Of a DNA stretch of 64,000 nt, positions 56,026 through 64,000 are shown in pieces. Every line of letters starts with the position of its first letter. Position 1 is the first letter of the stretch. The position numbers and the translations under genes were made by a program. The notes below the pieces were generated by a model, which was not told the DNA's origin, searched no databases, and worked only from the letters and a program-made list of their open reading frames with translations. Origin of the DNA: Halostagnicola sp. A56 (lineage in GTDB: Archaea; Halobacteriota; Halobacteria; Halobacteriales; Natrialbaceae); the NCBI RefSeq assembly GCF_000691505.1, contig NZ_JMIP02000017.1, positions 310,001 to 374,000 of the forward strand, given 5' to 3'.

Positions 56026-56922
56026 ATGAGTACGTCACAACACCCGGTCGCACTCAGCCTCGAGCGATTCGTCAGCGACGACGCCAAACTGCTCGCGCTG
56101 GTCATGGCCCTGCCGCTCGTCGACGGCGTGTTCCCGGCGATGATACTCGCCGGCGCGGTCGACGACCCGCTCGGCGCGATTCAGGTCGGACTCTTGATTT
56201 TCGGCGGCAGCGCGACCGTCGCCGTGATCCTCGCGGAGATGAACGGCTCGCCGAGAGAACAGGCGGCCATCGTCCTGGTCGTCGGCCTGCCGTTGATCGC
56301 CCTCGCCGCGGTACAGGCGGCGCTCGCGCCGACGATCGAGAGCGTCGTGAACATCGCCATCTTCGAACGCTTCGCGGCGCTTGTGATCGCGGCCATCGCG
56401 GCCCACACCGCGAGCGCCACCGTCGGCGAGTACATCCCGAACCCCGGCATCATCATCGCGCTGGGGCTGGTCGCGAGCCTCGAGCCGAGCGGGGCCGAAT
56501 TGGCCTTCGAGGCCGACCCCTCACTGATCGCCAACGGGACCCTCGCGGCCGGCGTCGGCGTCCTGTTCGCCCTCTCGGTCGCCGTCGCCGGTCCATACCT
56601 CCGGACCTACATGGACATCGACCGGTTCCGATTCGGCAGCGCCGTCGCGCTCGGACTGCTCCCCCTCTCGCTGCTCGGGATGGCCTTCGGCGAGGCGCCG
56701 CTTGCGGCCCTGCTCGTCGCCGCCGTGCTCTCGATCGATCCCCAGTTCGACGGCGAGGCCGCTCGAGAAACCCTCGAGACCGCCCCCCGACCGGACGGCG
56801 GCAGCGCCGAAGACCGATCGAACGCCACCGAACCGAAGGTGCCCGACTCGAGCGACTCCGAGGACGACACCTACCCCGGCGACGATTCGACCGACACCAC
56901 GGGCCGAGCCCCCTGGCTGTGA
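56026..56922 (+). CDS. DUF5794 membrane protein
   Basis: A 298-residue membrane protein with about seven helices from residue 20 to 235 (ALVMALPLVDGVFPAMILAG, GPREQ loop, AAIVLVVGLPLIALAAVQAA, LAAGVGVLFALSVAVAGPYL, ALGLLPLSLLGMAFGEAPLA), followed by a 60-residue acidic Pro/Ser tail. The haloarchaeal DUF5794 family is of unknown function. The tail is probably cytoplasmic. Confidence 0.8.
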   Translation: MSTSQHPVALSLERFVSDDAKLLALVMALPLVDGVFPAMILAGAVDDPLGAIQVGLLIFGGSATVAVILAEMNGSPREQAAIVLVVGLPLIALAAVQAALAPTIESVVNIAIFERFAALVIAAIAAHTASATVGEYIPNPGIIIALGLVASLEPSGAELAFEADPSLIANGTLAAGVGVLFALSVAVAGPYLRTYMDIDRFRFGSAVALGLLPLSLLGMAFGEAPLAALLVAAVLSIDPQFDGEAARETLETAPRPDGGSAEDRSNATEPKVPDSSDSEDDTYPGDDSTDTTGRAPWL

Positions 56923-56967
56923 TCGAATCGTAACGGCTTTAGGGAGGATCGCTCTATGATTGCTCGA

Positions 56968-57143
56968 GGGGTCGTGGCCAAGCCAGGCATGGCGGCTGAC
57001 TCCAGAGGCTACGGCGCCCGGGACGACACTCCAGACTGATATACTGATCGGACACCTGATCAGTGTCCGTGTGATGACCCTCTGGAGTTCCGAGGCGCAC
57101 CGGAGATATCAGTAGATCGGGGGTTCAAATCCCTCCGACCCCA
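56968..57143 (+). tRNA. tRNA-Trp (CCA), with 102-bp intron
   Basis: The acceptor stem GGGGTCG (56968-56974) pairs with CGACCCC (57136-57142), followed by discriminator A. Exon 1 (56968-57005) ends in anticodon CCA and G37; exon 2 (57108-57143) starts with A38 and completes the stem with TCAGT, then the T-arm GGGGGTTCAAATCCC. The intron junctions form a bulge-helix-bulge: CTCC pairs with GGAG with AGA and ATA as the bulges. The position between 37 and 38 and the length agree with haloarchaeal tRNA-Trp genes. Confidence 0.95.
57006..57107 (+). ncRNA. tRNA-Trp intron, candidate box C/D guide RNA
   Basis: In haloarchaea this intron carries a C/D guide that directs 2'-O-methylation of the same pre-tRNA. 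Here a C box GTGATGA (57071-57077) and several CTGA D/D' boxes (57036, 57044, 57056) are seen. TCTGGAGT (57081-57088), just after the C box, is complementary to ACTCCAGA of the anticodon loop (56999-57006), and also to an intron copy at 57028-57035. Confidence 0.75.
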
Positions 57144-57474
57144 TTCCTCCGTTAAACTTACTCTAAAAACCAAGATATTAACTCTCCGTAAAGAGGTTTC
57201 TGTCCCTCGGAGGTGGACATAATGCAGCGCTGGGATACCCAACGAAACGACCAGCGCTGTCTCGAGTGCGTGATTTCGTTCTGGTCTCCACTGCTGGCGC
57301 GTGGAACGTTGTATTCTTTACCGAATCGAATCCGCCGAGTCGGGATGTTGAGCAATAGCCGCTAATCGCCAGATAGCGATACGATACGTCGGTCCGAATT
57401 ATTTGCTTGCCCTGGGGCAACATGATGAACACTCATTGCCACAGCTCAAAACCAGGGAACAGCGGAAGGATGAG
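57144..57474. other. Gap between the two tRNA genes
   Basis: No gene. CAGCGCTGG (57225-57233) and CCAGCGCTG (57251-57259) form a 9-bp inverted repeat, and TTGCCC-TG-GGGCAA (57407-57420) a second hairpin. The region is less GC-rich than its surroundings. It is a place where integrating elements could attach, but no element is visible. Confidence 0.5.
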
Positions 57475-57549
57475 TGCTCCGACAGGGATTCGAACCCTGG
57501 TCATTGCCGTGAGAGGGCAATATGATTGGCCGGACTACACCATCGGAGC
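57475..57549 (-). tRNA. tRNA-Glu (CTC)
   Basis: On the minus strand GCTCCGATGGTGTAGTCCGG starts the gene; the anticodon arm TTGCC-CTCTCAC-GGCAA shows anticodon CTC, and the T-arm CAGGGTTCGAATCCCTG is complete. The acceptor stem GCTCCGA pairs with TCGGAGC, with discriminator A. No intron. Confidence 0.96.
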
Positions 57550-57624
57550 GCATTCGTTTGTACCGCCGACTGTCGTTTAAGCATTCCGTTTCGACGGCGG
57601 GGTGGCCACCGATAGCACACGAAC

Positions 57625-58827
57625 CTACTCGTCGAACGGGGACTTCGTCGCCTCGGGTTCGTGACCCTCGAGGCTGATGATGTTCTCGCGGCCGACGCGG
57701 AGTTTGCTGATCGTCCCCTCGTCTTCCATCTCCGAGAGGAGCATGCTGACTTTCGATTTCGACCAGCCGGTTTCCTCGACGATGTCGACCTGTTTCATTC
57801 GGCCGCCGTTGTCCTCGATCATCGAGACGACCCGGTCCTCGTCGGTCAAAAGCGCCGCCTCCTGAACTCCGTTCGTATCGGGTTCGGTGGCCGTCGTCGT
57901 GGCCTCCGATAGGCTCGAGTCGTCTTCGGCCGCGGATTCGCCGGAACGAGTCACATCCCGCGATCGAACAACCATCCCCGCGCCGAGCAGTGCGGCGATA
58001 ATCAGGGCGAGTACTAGGAGCGGACCGGTTCCGTTCGATCCCAACCAGTCTAACGCACCGACAGGGCCCGTCGCACTCGAGCGTTCCGTGTTCTCGAGGA
58101 CGATCTGGGGCTCCCCGGGAATAAACTCCATTTTCCCGGACCAGGTGACACTGTTTGCGTCCGCGAGCGTGTCGCTGTTGTACTCGCCCTCTTCGTGGAC
58201 CGACTGGAACGCGAGCGCGCCGTCGACAGAGACCGTAAAGCGCTGATCCTCGAGGAGGACCCACTCGTCGAACACGTCGCCGGCGCGGACCGTGCCGTCC
58301 CGTTCGACTTCCGCGAACCCGTTCCAGACGAACGACATCTCCACGACGCCGGTTTCGTTGCCCATGTTGTTGATGCCTTCCTGTTCGATGGAGGCCTCTC
58401 GCTCGAAGTCGGTCGCCGATGCGTCCCGCCCCGAGCGTTCGACGCCCGACTCGGTCAGGTTCTCGGCCTGGTACTGAAAGTCCTCGTAGAGTTCGGTCTC
58501 CTCCGATTCGAAGTCGTTGGCCCACTCGCGGAACGCCTTGGACTCGTTGGTCTCTGCGTTGCTCTCGTTCTCGAGGGCGCGTTCGTACTGGAACGTCCAG
58601 GTTGCGCTTCCGTTCTCGTGGATCGTTATCTCGAAGGCGACTTCGTCGAACTCCTGACTCGTTCCGGCCGGCTCGATGCCGGGTTCGATCGAGTGCTCGT
58701 CGACCGCCGGGGCGGTGTCGCTGGTCGCCGTTGGAGCGTCTGGCCCACTCGCGAACGTCGAGGCGCTACCGACGGTTCCAAGGACGAGGACGAGGACGAG
58801 AAGTCCGACCAGGAGCGACCGCGTCAT
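57625..58827 (-). CDS. Membrane-anchored winged-helix regulator
   Basis: A 400-residue protein. A signal-like segment (SLLVGLLVLVLVLGTVGSAS) leads to an extracellular beta-rich domain (about 60-255, Asn-Gly rich with several N-x-S/T sites), then one membrane helix (GPLLVLALIIAALLGAGMVV, about 272-291) and a cytoplasmic winged helix (DEDRVVSMIEDNGGRMKQVD ... WSKSKVSMLLSEMEDEGTIS) of the MarR/DUF7343 type. It is likely a transmembrane sensor-transcription factor in which the outer domain reads the cell surface. Members occur in haloarchaea; their ligands are unknown. Confidence 0.88.
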   Translation of the reverse strand: MTRSLLVGLLVLVLVLGTVGSASTFASGPDAPTATSDTAPAVDEHSIEPGIEPAGTSQEFDEVAFEITIHENGSATWTFQYERALENESNAETNESKAFREWANDFESEETELYEDFQYQAENLTESGVERSGRDASATDFEREASIEQEGINNMGNETGVVEMSFVWNGFAEVERDGTVRAGDVFDEWVLLEDQRFTVSVDGALAFQSVHEEGEYNSDTLADANSVTWSGKMEFIPGEPQIVLENTERSSATGPVGALDWLGSNGTGPLLVLALIIAALLGAGMVVRSRDVTRSGESAAEDDSSLSEATTTATEPDTNGVQEAALLTDEDRVVSMIEDNGGRMKQVDIVEETGWSKSKVSMLLSEMEDEGTISKLRVGRENIISLEGHEPEATKSPFDE

Positions 58828-59054
58828 TCGTCTACTACTACGTGCCAGTGCTAAAAGTCCTTGTGAAGTGACTTACGGACGCTCACGCTAGTTGAACAGT
58901 ATCTGACGGTCGGCCGATCGAACCTGAAATAGCGGTCACGTCGGCTCGAGTCGATCGTCACGCCCCTCCCCTCGTCCGCCCTGCCAGGTCAGTGTACGAA
59001 CGGGAGATTCACCGATGTCGACACGCACAAAGTGACCGATCCCGTAGGGCCGGT

Positions 59055-59654
59055 ATGGTCGAGAACCTCGCCGAAGACGTTCACGCGTTCACGAGCAACG
59101 TATTCCTGGTGACCGGCGATCGAACCGTGTTGGTCGACGCGGGTGCGAACTTCGACGTCGTCTCCGAGATCGAGGCTCGCGTCGACGACATAGACGCCGT
59201 CGTCCTCACACACACCCACAAAGACCACGTCGCGAACCTCGAGGCAGTAACGGACGCCTTCGACGTCGAGGCGTGGGGATTCGATACCTCGGTCGAGGGC
59301 GTCGACAACGAAATCGCAGACGAGGACACCGTCGTGCTCGGCGATCACGAGTACGTCGCGATGCACACGCCCGGGCACAAAGACGACCACCTCTGTTTGT
59401 ACGCCCGTGAACCCGGCGTTCTCTTCGCTGGCGATCTGATCTTCGAGCACGGAAGCTACGGTCGGACCGACCTCCCCGAGGGAGACCACCAGGAGCTCGT
59501 CCTGAGCATCCACGATGTCCTCGATATGATCGAGAAGGATTTGCAGGTCATGTACGCGGGACACGGCCAGAGCGTGACGACGAACCCCTACGGCTCCGTG
59601 GACCTGTCGGCACAGCAAGCGCTCAACGACGCCGAGGACCCTCCACAGAGTTAG
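59055..59654 (+). CDS. MBL-fold metallo-hydrolase
   Basis: A 199-residue metallo-beta-lactamase-fold protein starting MVENLAEDVHAFTSNVFLVT. Metal site: VVLTHTHKDHVANLEAVTDA (HxHxDH), HTPGHKDDHLCLYA, LFAGDLIFEH and MYAGHGQSVTTN. It is similar in size and layout to the protein at 29336-29953, and the pair look like paralogues. The reaction is not known. Its stop overlaps the convergent ATPase gene by 4 bp. Confidence 0.9.
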   Translation: MVENLAEDVHAFTSNVFLVTGDRTVLVDAGANFDVVSEIEARVDDIDAVVLTHTHKDHVANLEAVTDAFDVEAWGFDTSVEGVDNEIADEDTVVLGDHEYVAMHTPGHKDDHLCLYAREPGVLFAGDLIFEHGSYGRTDLPEGDHQELVLSIHDVLDMIEKDLQVMYAGHGQSVTTNPYGSVDLSAQQALNDAEDPPQS

Positions 59655-60475
59655 AGCGCCTCGAGTAACGCCGCGTACGCGGACTCGTACGCCTCGGCGA
59701 CCGCGGGTGGATCAGTGCGATCCTCGCTAGCCAACGGCGGTAACGACGCGCGATCGATCGGTTCGATCGAGTCGACGACGTCTGGAACCCGCGTTTCGAG
59801 CGTCCCAGCGCCCGAACTCGAGCCGGCAACCGAACAGGCCCGACAGAATCGACCGCCGTCGTAGATCCGGACGCCTCCCGGCTCGACGACCGCGACCGCC
59901 GAGACCGTGTCCGCCGCTATGGACTCGAGCGGACGGGCGACGTCACCGTAGGATTCGACGACGGCCAACTCGGTTGCCGCGATCTCCTCCGAGAGCGCTC
60001 GAAACGCCGGGAGATACGCCGCTTCCATCAGATCGTTCAACTCCGCGAGCGACTCGACGGTCACCGCGTCCTCGAGCGGCAGCGATTCTGCGACGAGTTC
60101 CGGGACCTCCACGGTCCCGTTGTGAACGTACAGCGGCTTGTCGCCGTCGGGGCGAGTGACCCGGTCGACGACGAATTCGCGGTCGCGACGGCCCAAAATG
60201 CCGGCCGAGTCGTCGGCTGCGGGCTGCCAGAGCCTGTGGACCGGATTGAGCGCCTCCGGATCCCTATCGGCTCGCTCTGCGTCTGCCAACTTCGCCGCGT
60301 CCTTGCCGTAGAGTCGCCCTCGAGAGAGCGCCTCGAGACAGTCGTCGTGGTCGAACCAGTAGTCGTTCGCCGCGCGCGGTTTGTACCCGAGCGCACCGGT
60401 TCGCTCGAGCAAGCCCATCGAGAACGTGGTCTTGCCGGCGTCGACGCGGTCCCCGCCGGCGACGAGAACGTTCAC
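59651..60475 (-). CDS. P-loop ATPase/GTPase-like protein
   Basis: A 274-residue protein with an N-terminal Walker A-like loop in VLVAGGDRVDAGKTTFSMGL (GDRVDAGKT). No classic NKxD or AAA motifs are visible. The C-terminal half has VAVVEPGGVRIYDGGRFCRA with a Cys pair and ends EAYESAYAALLEAL. It resembles archaeal predicted ATPases of the MinD/DTB-synthetase type but cannot be named further. It is convergent with the MBL gene. Confidence 0.78.
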   Translation of the reverse strand: MNVLVAGGDRVDAGKTTFSMGLLERTGALGYKPRAANDYWFDHDDCLEALSRGRLYGKDAAKLADAERADRDPEALNPVHRLWQPAADDSAGILGRRDREFVVDRVTRPDGDKPLYVHNGTVEVPELVAESLPLEDAVTVESLAELNDLMEAAYLPAFRALSEEIAATELAVVESYGDVARPLESIAADTVSAVAVVEPGGVRIYDGGRFCRACSVAGSSSGAGTLETRVPDVVDSIEPIDRASLPPLASEDRTDPPAVAEAYESAYAALLEAL

Positions 60476-60606
60476 GGCTCTTTCCTCCCCACGTACACGC
60501 GCGGCGATTCGTTTCTGGTCGAAACGAGCGCCAACACGGCGTGCGATCGTCGTATCGATCGTGTCATATCGCTACCAGTGGATCGGGCTTCGTTAATCCG
60601 GCGAGA

Positions 60607-60873
60607 TCACTCTTTCAGCCCGTAGTAGCCGGGCTCGTCCTCGTCGCGCGGTTCGGCGACCACGAGGTCGCCGGCGTTGGTCATCACCCACGGAATCGCC
60701 CAGTCGAGCAGGATGTCCTCGGTCTCCCGGTCGATGTCCGCGTCCGGCTCGAGTCCCTGCAGAAGGCGGGCGATCTCGTAGACGGTGTACATCTGGTCCG
60801 TCTCGAGCAGTTCGGCCGGCGTGTAGAAATCACACGGGGGCAAGCTGTCGAATTCGGATTTCGGAACGGGCAT
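60607..60873 (-). CDS. DUF5827 family protein
   Basis: An 88-residue protein, MPVPKSEFDSLPPCDFYTPA then YTVYEIARLLQGLEPDADID and DILLDWAIPWVMTNAGDLVV, ending DEPGYYGLKE. This pattern matches the haloarchaeal DUF5827 family, of unknown function. It is soluble and acidic. It stands alone between the ATPase and sod genes, all on the minus strand. Confidence 0.85.
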   Translation of the reverse strand: MPVPKSEFDSLPPCDFYTPAELLETDQMYTVYEIARLLQGLEPDADIDRETEDILLDWAIPWVMTNAGDLVVAEPRDEDEPGYYGLKE

Positions 60874-61010
60874 GGGAGACGGTAGGGCGGACCCGCGGGT
60901 AAACCGTCTGGTTTCGGTCGGTGGTCACGACGCGGTCGCCGACGACTCGTGGTCGATCGAGGGCTCTGATCACGAAACCGCTCTCGCGGCGAAAAATGGA
61001 ACGTATCGGT

Positions 61011-61613
61011 TTACTCGAAGTGGTCGAGGCAGGTCTGGTACTCCTCGGCCGCTTTGTCCCAGTTGACGACGTCGAAGAAGCTGTCGATGAAGCTTCCGCG
61101 GTCCGGGCCGTAGTCGTAGTAGTAAGAGTGTTCCCAGACGTCGAGTGCGAGAATCGGGTGCGATCCCCAGAGTGCGCCCTGATCGTGCTTGTCGACGGCG
61201 ATGTTGCGAAGCTGCTTCGAGACCGGGTCGTATACCAGCAGCGCCCAGCCGCCTGCGGCACCCGCTGCCGCTTCGAACTCGCCTTTCCAGGCTTCGTAGG
61301 AGCCGAAGTCTTCTTCGATGCGATCGGCGAGCTCGCCCGACGGTTCGCCGCCGCCGTCGGGGGCCATGTTCTCCCAGAACAGCGTGTGGAGATAGTGGCC
61401 ACAGCCGTTGTGCGTGACGTTGCTGAGTGCGCCGGGCGTCGAATCGAAGTCGCCGTTCTCGCGGTTTTCGGCGAGGGTTTCCTCGGCGCTGTTAAGGCCG
61501 TTGACATATCCCTGATGGTGGGTGTCGTGGTGCCAGGTCAGCACCTGTTCGGAGAGTGCCGGTTCTAACGCGTCGTAGTCGTATGGAAGCGGTGGAAGTT
61601 CGTGGTCAGTCAT
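61011..61613 (-). CDS. sod: Superoxide dismutase (Mn/Fe)
   Basis: A 200-residue Fe/Mn SOD dismuting superoxide to peroxide and oxygen. The ligands are His in LTWHHDTHHQGYVNGL (about 28 and nearby), His in HNGCGHYLHTLFWENM, Asp and His in LALDVWEHSYYYDYG. The Gly/Gln pattern (NGLNS ... WALLVYD) cannot settle the metal, but haloarchaeal SODs are usually Mn. An AT-rich promoter lies upstream (near 61650-61675). Confidence 0.97.
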   Translation of the reverse strand: MTDHELPPLPYDYDALEPALSEQVLTWHHDTHHQGYVNGLNSAEETLAENRENGDFDSTPGALSNVTHNGCGHYLHTLFWENMAPDGGGEPSGELADRIEEDFGSYEAWKGEFEAAAGAAGGWALLVYDPVSKQLRNIAVDKHDQGALWGSHPILALDVWEHSYYYDYGPDRGSFIDSFFDVVNWDKAAEEYQTCLDHFE

Positions 61614-61840
61614 CGTTGGTAACCTCTACGTTGTTTCTCGGTCGCTAACCTGTTAAGCTTTAAGGAGTGAAATGATACCACGGGTCACGAATGTCGTGAT
61701 CTCGGACGTACAGGCGCTCACTCCCACTTGCGTTCACCACGAACGCGCTGTTAAAACTTTCAGGGACCGTACGCATACCTCGCCAGTACGGTAGGTCGTC
61801 CACTCGAGCGTCGAGTCGTGCGTAGTCGGTCGAGCCGAGT

Positions 61841-62206
61841 TTAGTCGATGAATTCCTTGTGCCGTGCGTGCTCGAGCCACTCCTCGAGCGTCGGCTGTTG
61901 CCAGTAGCGAACGGTATCGCTTCTGGCGTCGTACTCTAAAATCCCCGCATCCTCGAGACGAGGCAGATGAACGTGCTGTAAAGAGGTCTGTATCTGTTGC
62001 TTGTGTTCTTCCCGATTCTCGGAATCTGCCTCTCGGGCGAGTATGTCGTCGACGAGCTTGTCGAACGTCGTGATGCCATCGGTTTGTTCTGTGAGATAGT
62101 ACAGCGCGTATCGTCGCCTGCGGACCGAAAGCAGGTTGAACACCAGATCCAGCGACGGCGATGTCGTCGCTCGCATCGCTGTTGATTCACGCTCTGTTTT
62201 ACCCAT
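61841..62206 (-). CDS. DUF7344 helix-turn-helix protein
   Basis: A 121-residue winged-helix-like protein: LDLVFNLLSVRRRRYALYYL opens the domain, then FDKLVDDILAREADSENREE and QTSLQHVHLPRLEDAGILEY, ending EEWLEHARHKEFID. These DUF7344/DUF7342-type small regulators are abundant in haloarchaea, and probably repress or activate nearby genes. The start MGKTERESTAMRA is the ATG next to an upstream AT-rich stretch. No cognate target is obvious. Confidence 0.82.
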   Translation of the reverse strand: MGKTERESTAMRATTSPSLDLVFNLLSVRRRRYALYYLTEQTDGITTFDKLVDDILAREADSENREEHKQQIQTSLQHVHLPRLEDAGILEYDARSDTVRYWQQPTLEEWLEHARHKEFID

Positions 62207-62411
62207 CCAGTGACCACCTACCGTACGTTACCATTCGAAACCACCACTAGCCCCTATTGCAGGAGACACATTAGATGTTACGCCCTTCGGTAATATTACA
62301 CATCTGCTGTCTGAAACCTTCTTTCAAATATATTCGCCGCCAGATGCTACCTGTGAGTCCGGTACAGGCAGTATAACTTTCCACCAGTGTTGCACCTGAC
62401 AGCCCGTAAAC

Positions 62412-63326
62412 TTAAATTGAGTTGTCAGCAGTTAATTTGATAGCGTTGCCCGTCTCCTCGCTCCACTCCGCCATCGAGTCACTCTGAAGAGTCTCTTTGA
62501 GGCTATCGGTTAAGGTCTGTTGTTTATTATCCGAAAGCCCCGGCGGCGCGACGATTGATCGTGAGAAACCGCCCATGAAGTCAATGGCAGAATCGTACCC
62601 GGCATCGGTGTATGTCGGCAGGTCGGGGAATACGCCGCTCCCGTCACTATGTAATGCGGTGGTCACATTAACCTGACTCTGTGCGTCTTGAGCGGCCGTC
62701 TCGGTGACGATACCGACCGGCACCTCACCGCTGGCAACTGCCTCAATGACAGGACCACTCCCGTTGTACGCAATGTAGTTCTCCCACTGAATATCGAGTC
62801 GTCCCTTCATCGTTTCGGAGAGGATATGGCTTGGGGAGCCAGTGGGTTGTCCGCCGATCGCCTCAATATCGCCACTCCCGTATGCGTCAGCAATCGTCCC
62901 AAAGTCGTCTAACCCAGCACCGGGGCTCGTTATCACCACCCAAACGGTACGCGCATAACCGCCTATGTAGCTGTAGTCCGTGACGCTGAACCCAGGCTCC
63001 TGAATGAGGAACTGGGCCACGTCAGGCGAGTTGATTGGTCCGAAGGTGTATCCGTCTGGATCGGCACTGTAGATCTGACTTAACCCCTGCATTCCCGCTG
63101 CGCCTTCAATATTCTCGAACTGGACACCTACATCGTGGTTGTCTGCGATTTCTTGTACAATCTTTCGCGTATAGATGTCAGTCCCGCCACCCTGTCCCCA
63201 TGAAATAACGGCGTGGAACTGATCGTTGGGATACTCTCCACCACTTTCGTTGCCGCCGAGGCAGCCAGCGAGCAGTCCAGTTCCGATGCTACCTGCAGCC
63301 GTGACATATGTACGCCTACTGTACAT
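62412..63326 (-). CDS. TctC/Bug-type tricarboxylate transport binding protein
   Basis: A 304-residue Tat lipoprotein, MYSRRTYVTAAGSIGTGLLA then GC (lipobox). The mature part has WGQGGGTDIYTRKIVQEIAD, ENIEGAAGMQGLSQIYSADP and FGPINSPDVAQFLIQEPG, the pattern of TctC (Bug) proteins that bind citrate or other carboxylates for the TctAB permease. The C-terminus (LTADNSI) stops about 20-25 residues before most family members, so the end may be worn. No tctA or tctB gene is near. The DNA is visibly less GC-rich than the rest of the window and abuts transposase debris, suggesting acquired DNA. An ATG at 63350 would add eight residues. Confidence 0.82.
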   Translation of the reverse strand: MYSRRTYVTAAGSIGTGLLAGCLGGNESGGEYPNDQFHAVISWGQGGGTDIYTRKIVQEIADNHDVGVQFENIEGAAGMQGLSQIYSADPDGYTFGPINSPDVAQFLIQEPGFSVTDYSYIGGYARTVWVVITSPGAGLDDFGTIADAYGSGDIEAIGGQPTGSPSHILSETMKGRLDIQWENYIAYNGSGPVIEAVASGEVPVGIVTETAAQDAQSQVNVTTALHSDGSGVFPDLPTYTDAGYDSAIDFMGGFSRSIVAPPGLSDNKQQTLTDSLKETLQSDSMAEWSEETGNAIKLTADNSI

Positions 63327-63499
63327 GCAGTATGTTAGTTCGACACGCACTACTTAATACTTACCATAACGCTCTTCCATGAAAGACTATTGATATAGGC
63401 ACGATCATCGACGGTGAGAATATAATCAGTACTGTGGATCGCTTTGTCCTCAAATTCCCTTTCTATCGTCCGTGGTGAATCACCAGACATATCTTAATT

Positions 63500-64000
63500 T
63501 CACTGTTTCAGAGACGGCTTGATGTTGTGAACTGCACACATCAGAACGAGTTCACGGAATTCGCCGAATCAAGATTGTGCACGCTCGGCGTCGCCGAGCG
63601 TGCGCTTGATCGTTGAGAAGGCAGTTTCACACATCGATCGTTGACGGTACCGAAGCCCATCGGTCCGCGCGTTATGCGCGTGATTGATGGGGCGGAGCTC
63701 ACGATGTTTGATCAGTGGTCTTACGCCGTCTTCACGGAGTTCCCGCGTAATTTCACCCAATCATACCCTTTGTCGCCAGCCGAGCTGTGTATCGTGATGT
63801 TTTTCGGTCGTACAGTGAACGTCCAGAATCGCTTGGCTTCCTGTATTGATGAGAGCTGTCGCTTTGAGCGTATGAACCCAGTAATCCGTCCACTGATGGT
63901 GTTTGCTGGCGTTTTCGCGTCGAAAAACGTTGCGTCTATCGCGGCGTAACCGCTCGGGTCGTGTAGTCGCTCCCGAGAGATGCAGCAACACTCGCCAGAG
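63500..64000 (-). pseudogene. IS5-family transposase, decayed, continuing beyond the window
   Basis: On the minus strand, RVLLHLSGATTRPERLRRDR, HTLKATALINTGSQAILDVH, REDGVRPLIKHRELRP, MCETAFSTIKRTLGDAERAQ and FRELVLMCAVHNIKPSLKQ are pieces of one haloarchaeal IS5-type DDE transposase. They lie in different frames: a break and a deletion near 63760-63790 (LGWRQRV, then stop) and an in-frame TGA where Trp is expected (AQS-stop-FGEFREL). The element is dead. The N-terminal part lies outside the window, and terminal repeats were not found. Confidence 0.88.

Noticed and set aside
57158..57355. 65-codon frame between the tRNA genes
   Set aside because: No haloarchaeal composition or motif; overlaps an inverted repeat.

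Overview
The window is chromosomal DNA of a halophilic archaeon, most likely a member of the Natrialbaceae (Natrinema / Haloterrigena / Natronorubrum type). The evidence is high GC, strongly acidic proteins, CTCGAG-rich codon use, Tat lipoproteins with RR...LAGC signals, archaeal genes (Orc1/Cdc6, Spt5, SecE, L40e, Tsr3, Trm1, geranylgeranyl reductase) and many haloarchaea-specific small families. The genus is an inference.

Layout. 1-3.9 kb: partial ROK kinase, two universal stress proteins, an SDR oxidoreductase and a geranylgeranyl reductase. 4.1-9.2 kb: uvrA, a PIN/RHH toxin-antitoxin pair and a BNR-repeat protein. 9.4-11.8 kb: a truncated iron-type substrate-binding lipoprotein behind a DtxR-like box, a crotonase and small proteins. 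11.9-17.8 kb: a frameshifted MATE exporter, 6-phosphogluconate dehydrogenase, membrane proteins and a GT2 glycosyltransferase. 18.8-24.7 kb: lrp/glnA divergent pair, YihY membrane protein, trm1, small proteins. 24.7-26.9 kb: an orc1/cdc6 gene and a 1-kb predicted replication origin. 27-32.9 kb: hisH, family-4 uracil-DNA glycosylase, DUF99, metallo-hydrolases, tsr3-L40e. 33-41.6 kb: katG and a desuccinylase-type gene (both frameshifted near the N-terminus), thrC, a lipoprotein, argS, a DICT-domain protein. 41.7-48.6 kb: endonuclease V, AN1-rhomboid protease, PolX, PHP protein, secE-spt5. 49-56.9 kb: YcaO protein, aldehyde dehydrogenase, cupin, guaB, membrane protein. 57-57.6 kb: intron-containing tRNA-Trp and tRNA-Glu. 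57.6-61.6 kb: membrane-anchored HTH protein, metallo-hydrolase, P-loop ATPase, superoxide dismutase. 61.8-64 kb: an HTH protein, then a lower-GC end with an orphan TctC-type binding protein and a decayed IS5-family transposase.

Themes. DNA maintenance is well represented (UvrA, UDG, EndoV, PolX, Orc1) and so is oxidative stress (KatG, SOD, UspA, rhodanese-hydrolase). No large mobile island or CRISPR array is visible. The most striking non-coding signal is the origin array: ten copies of a CCGCTGTAT core in one orientation, seven of the nine spacings being 31-32 bp or twice that, plus one inverted copy across an AT-rich stretch. A second pattern is repeated small indels that break otherwise good genes (MATE, katG, desuccinylase). 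These may be real decay or sequence error and should be checked against reads.
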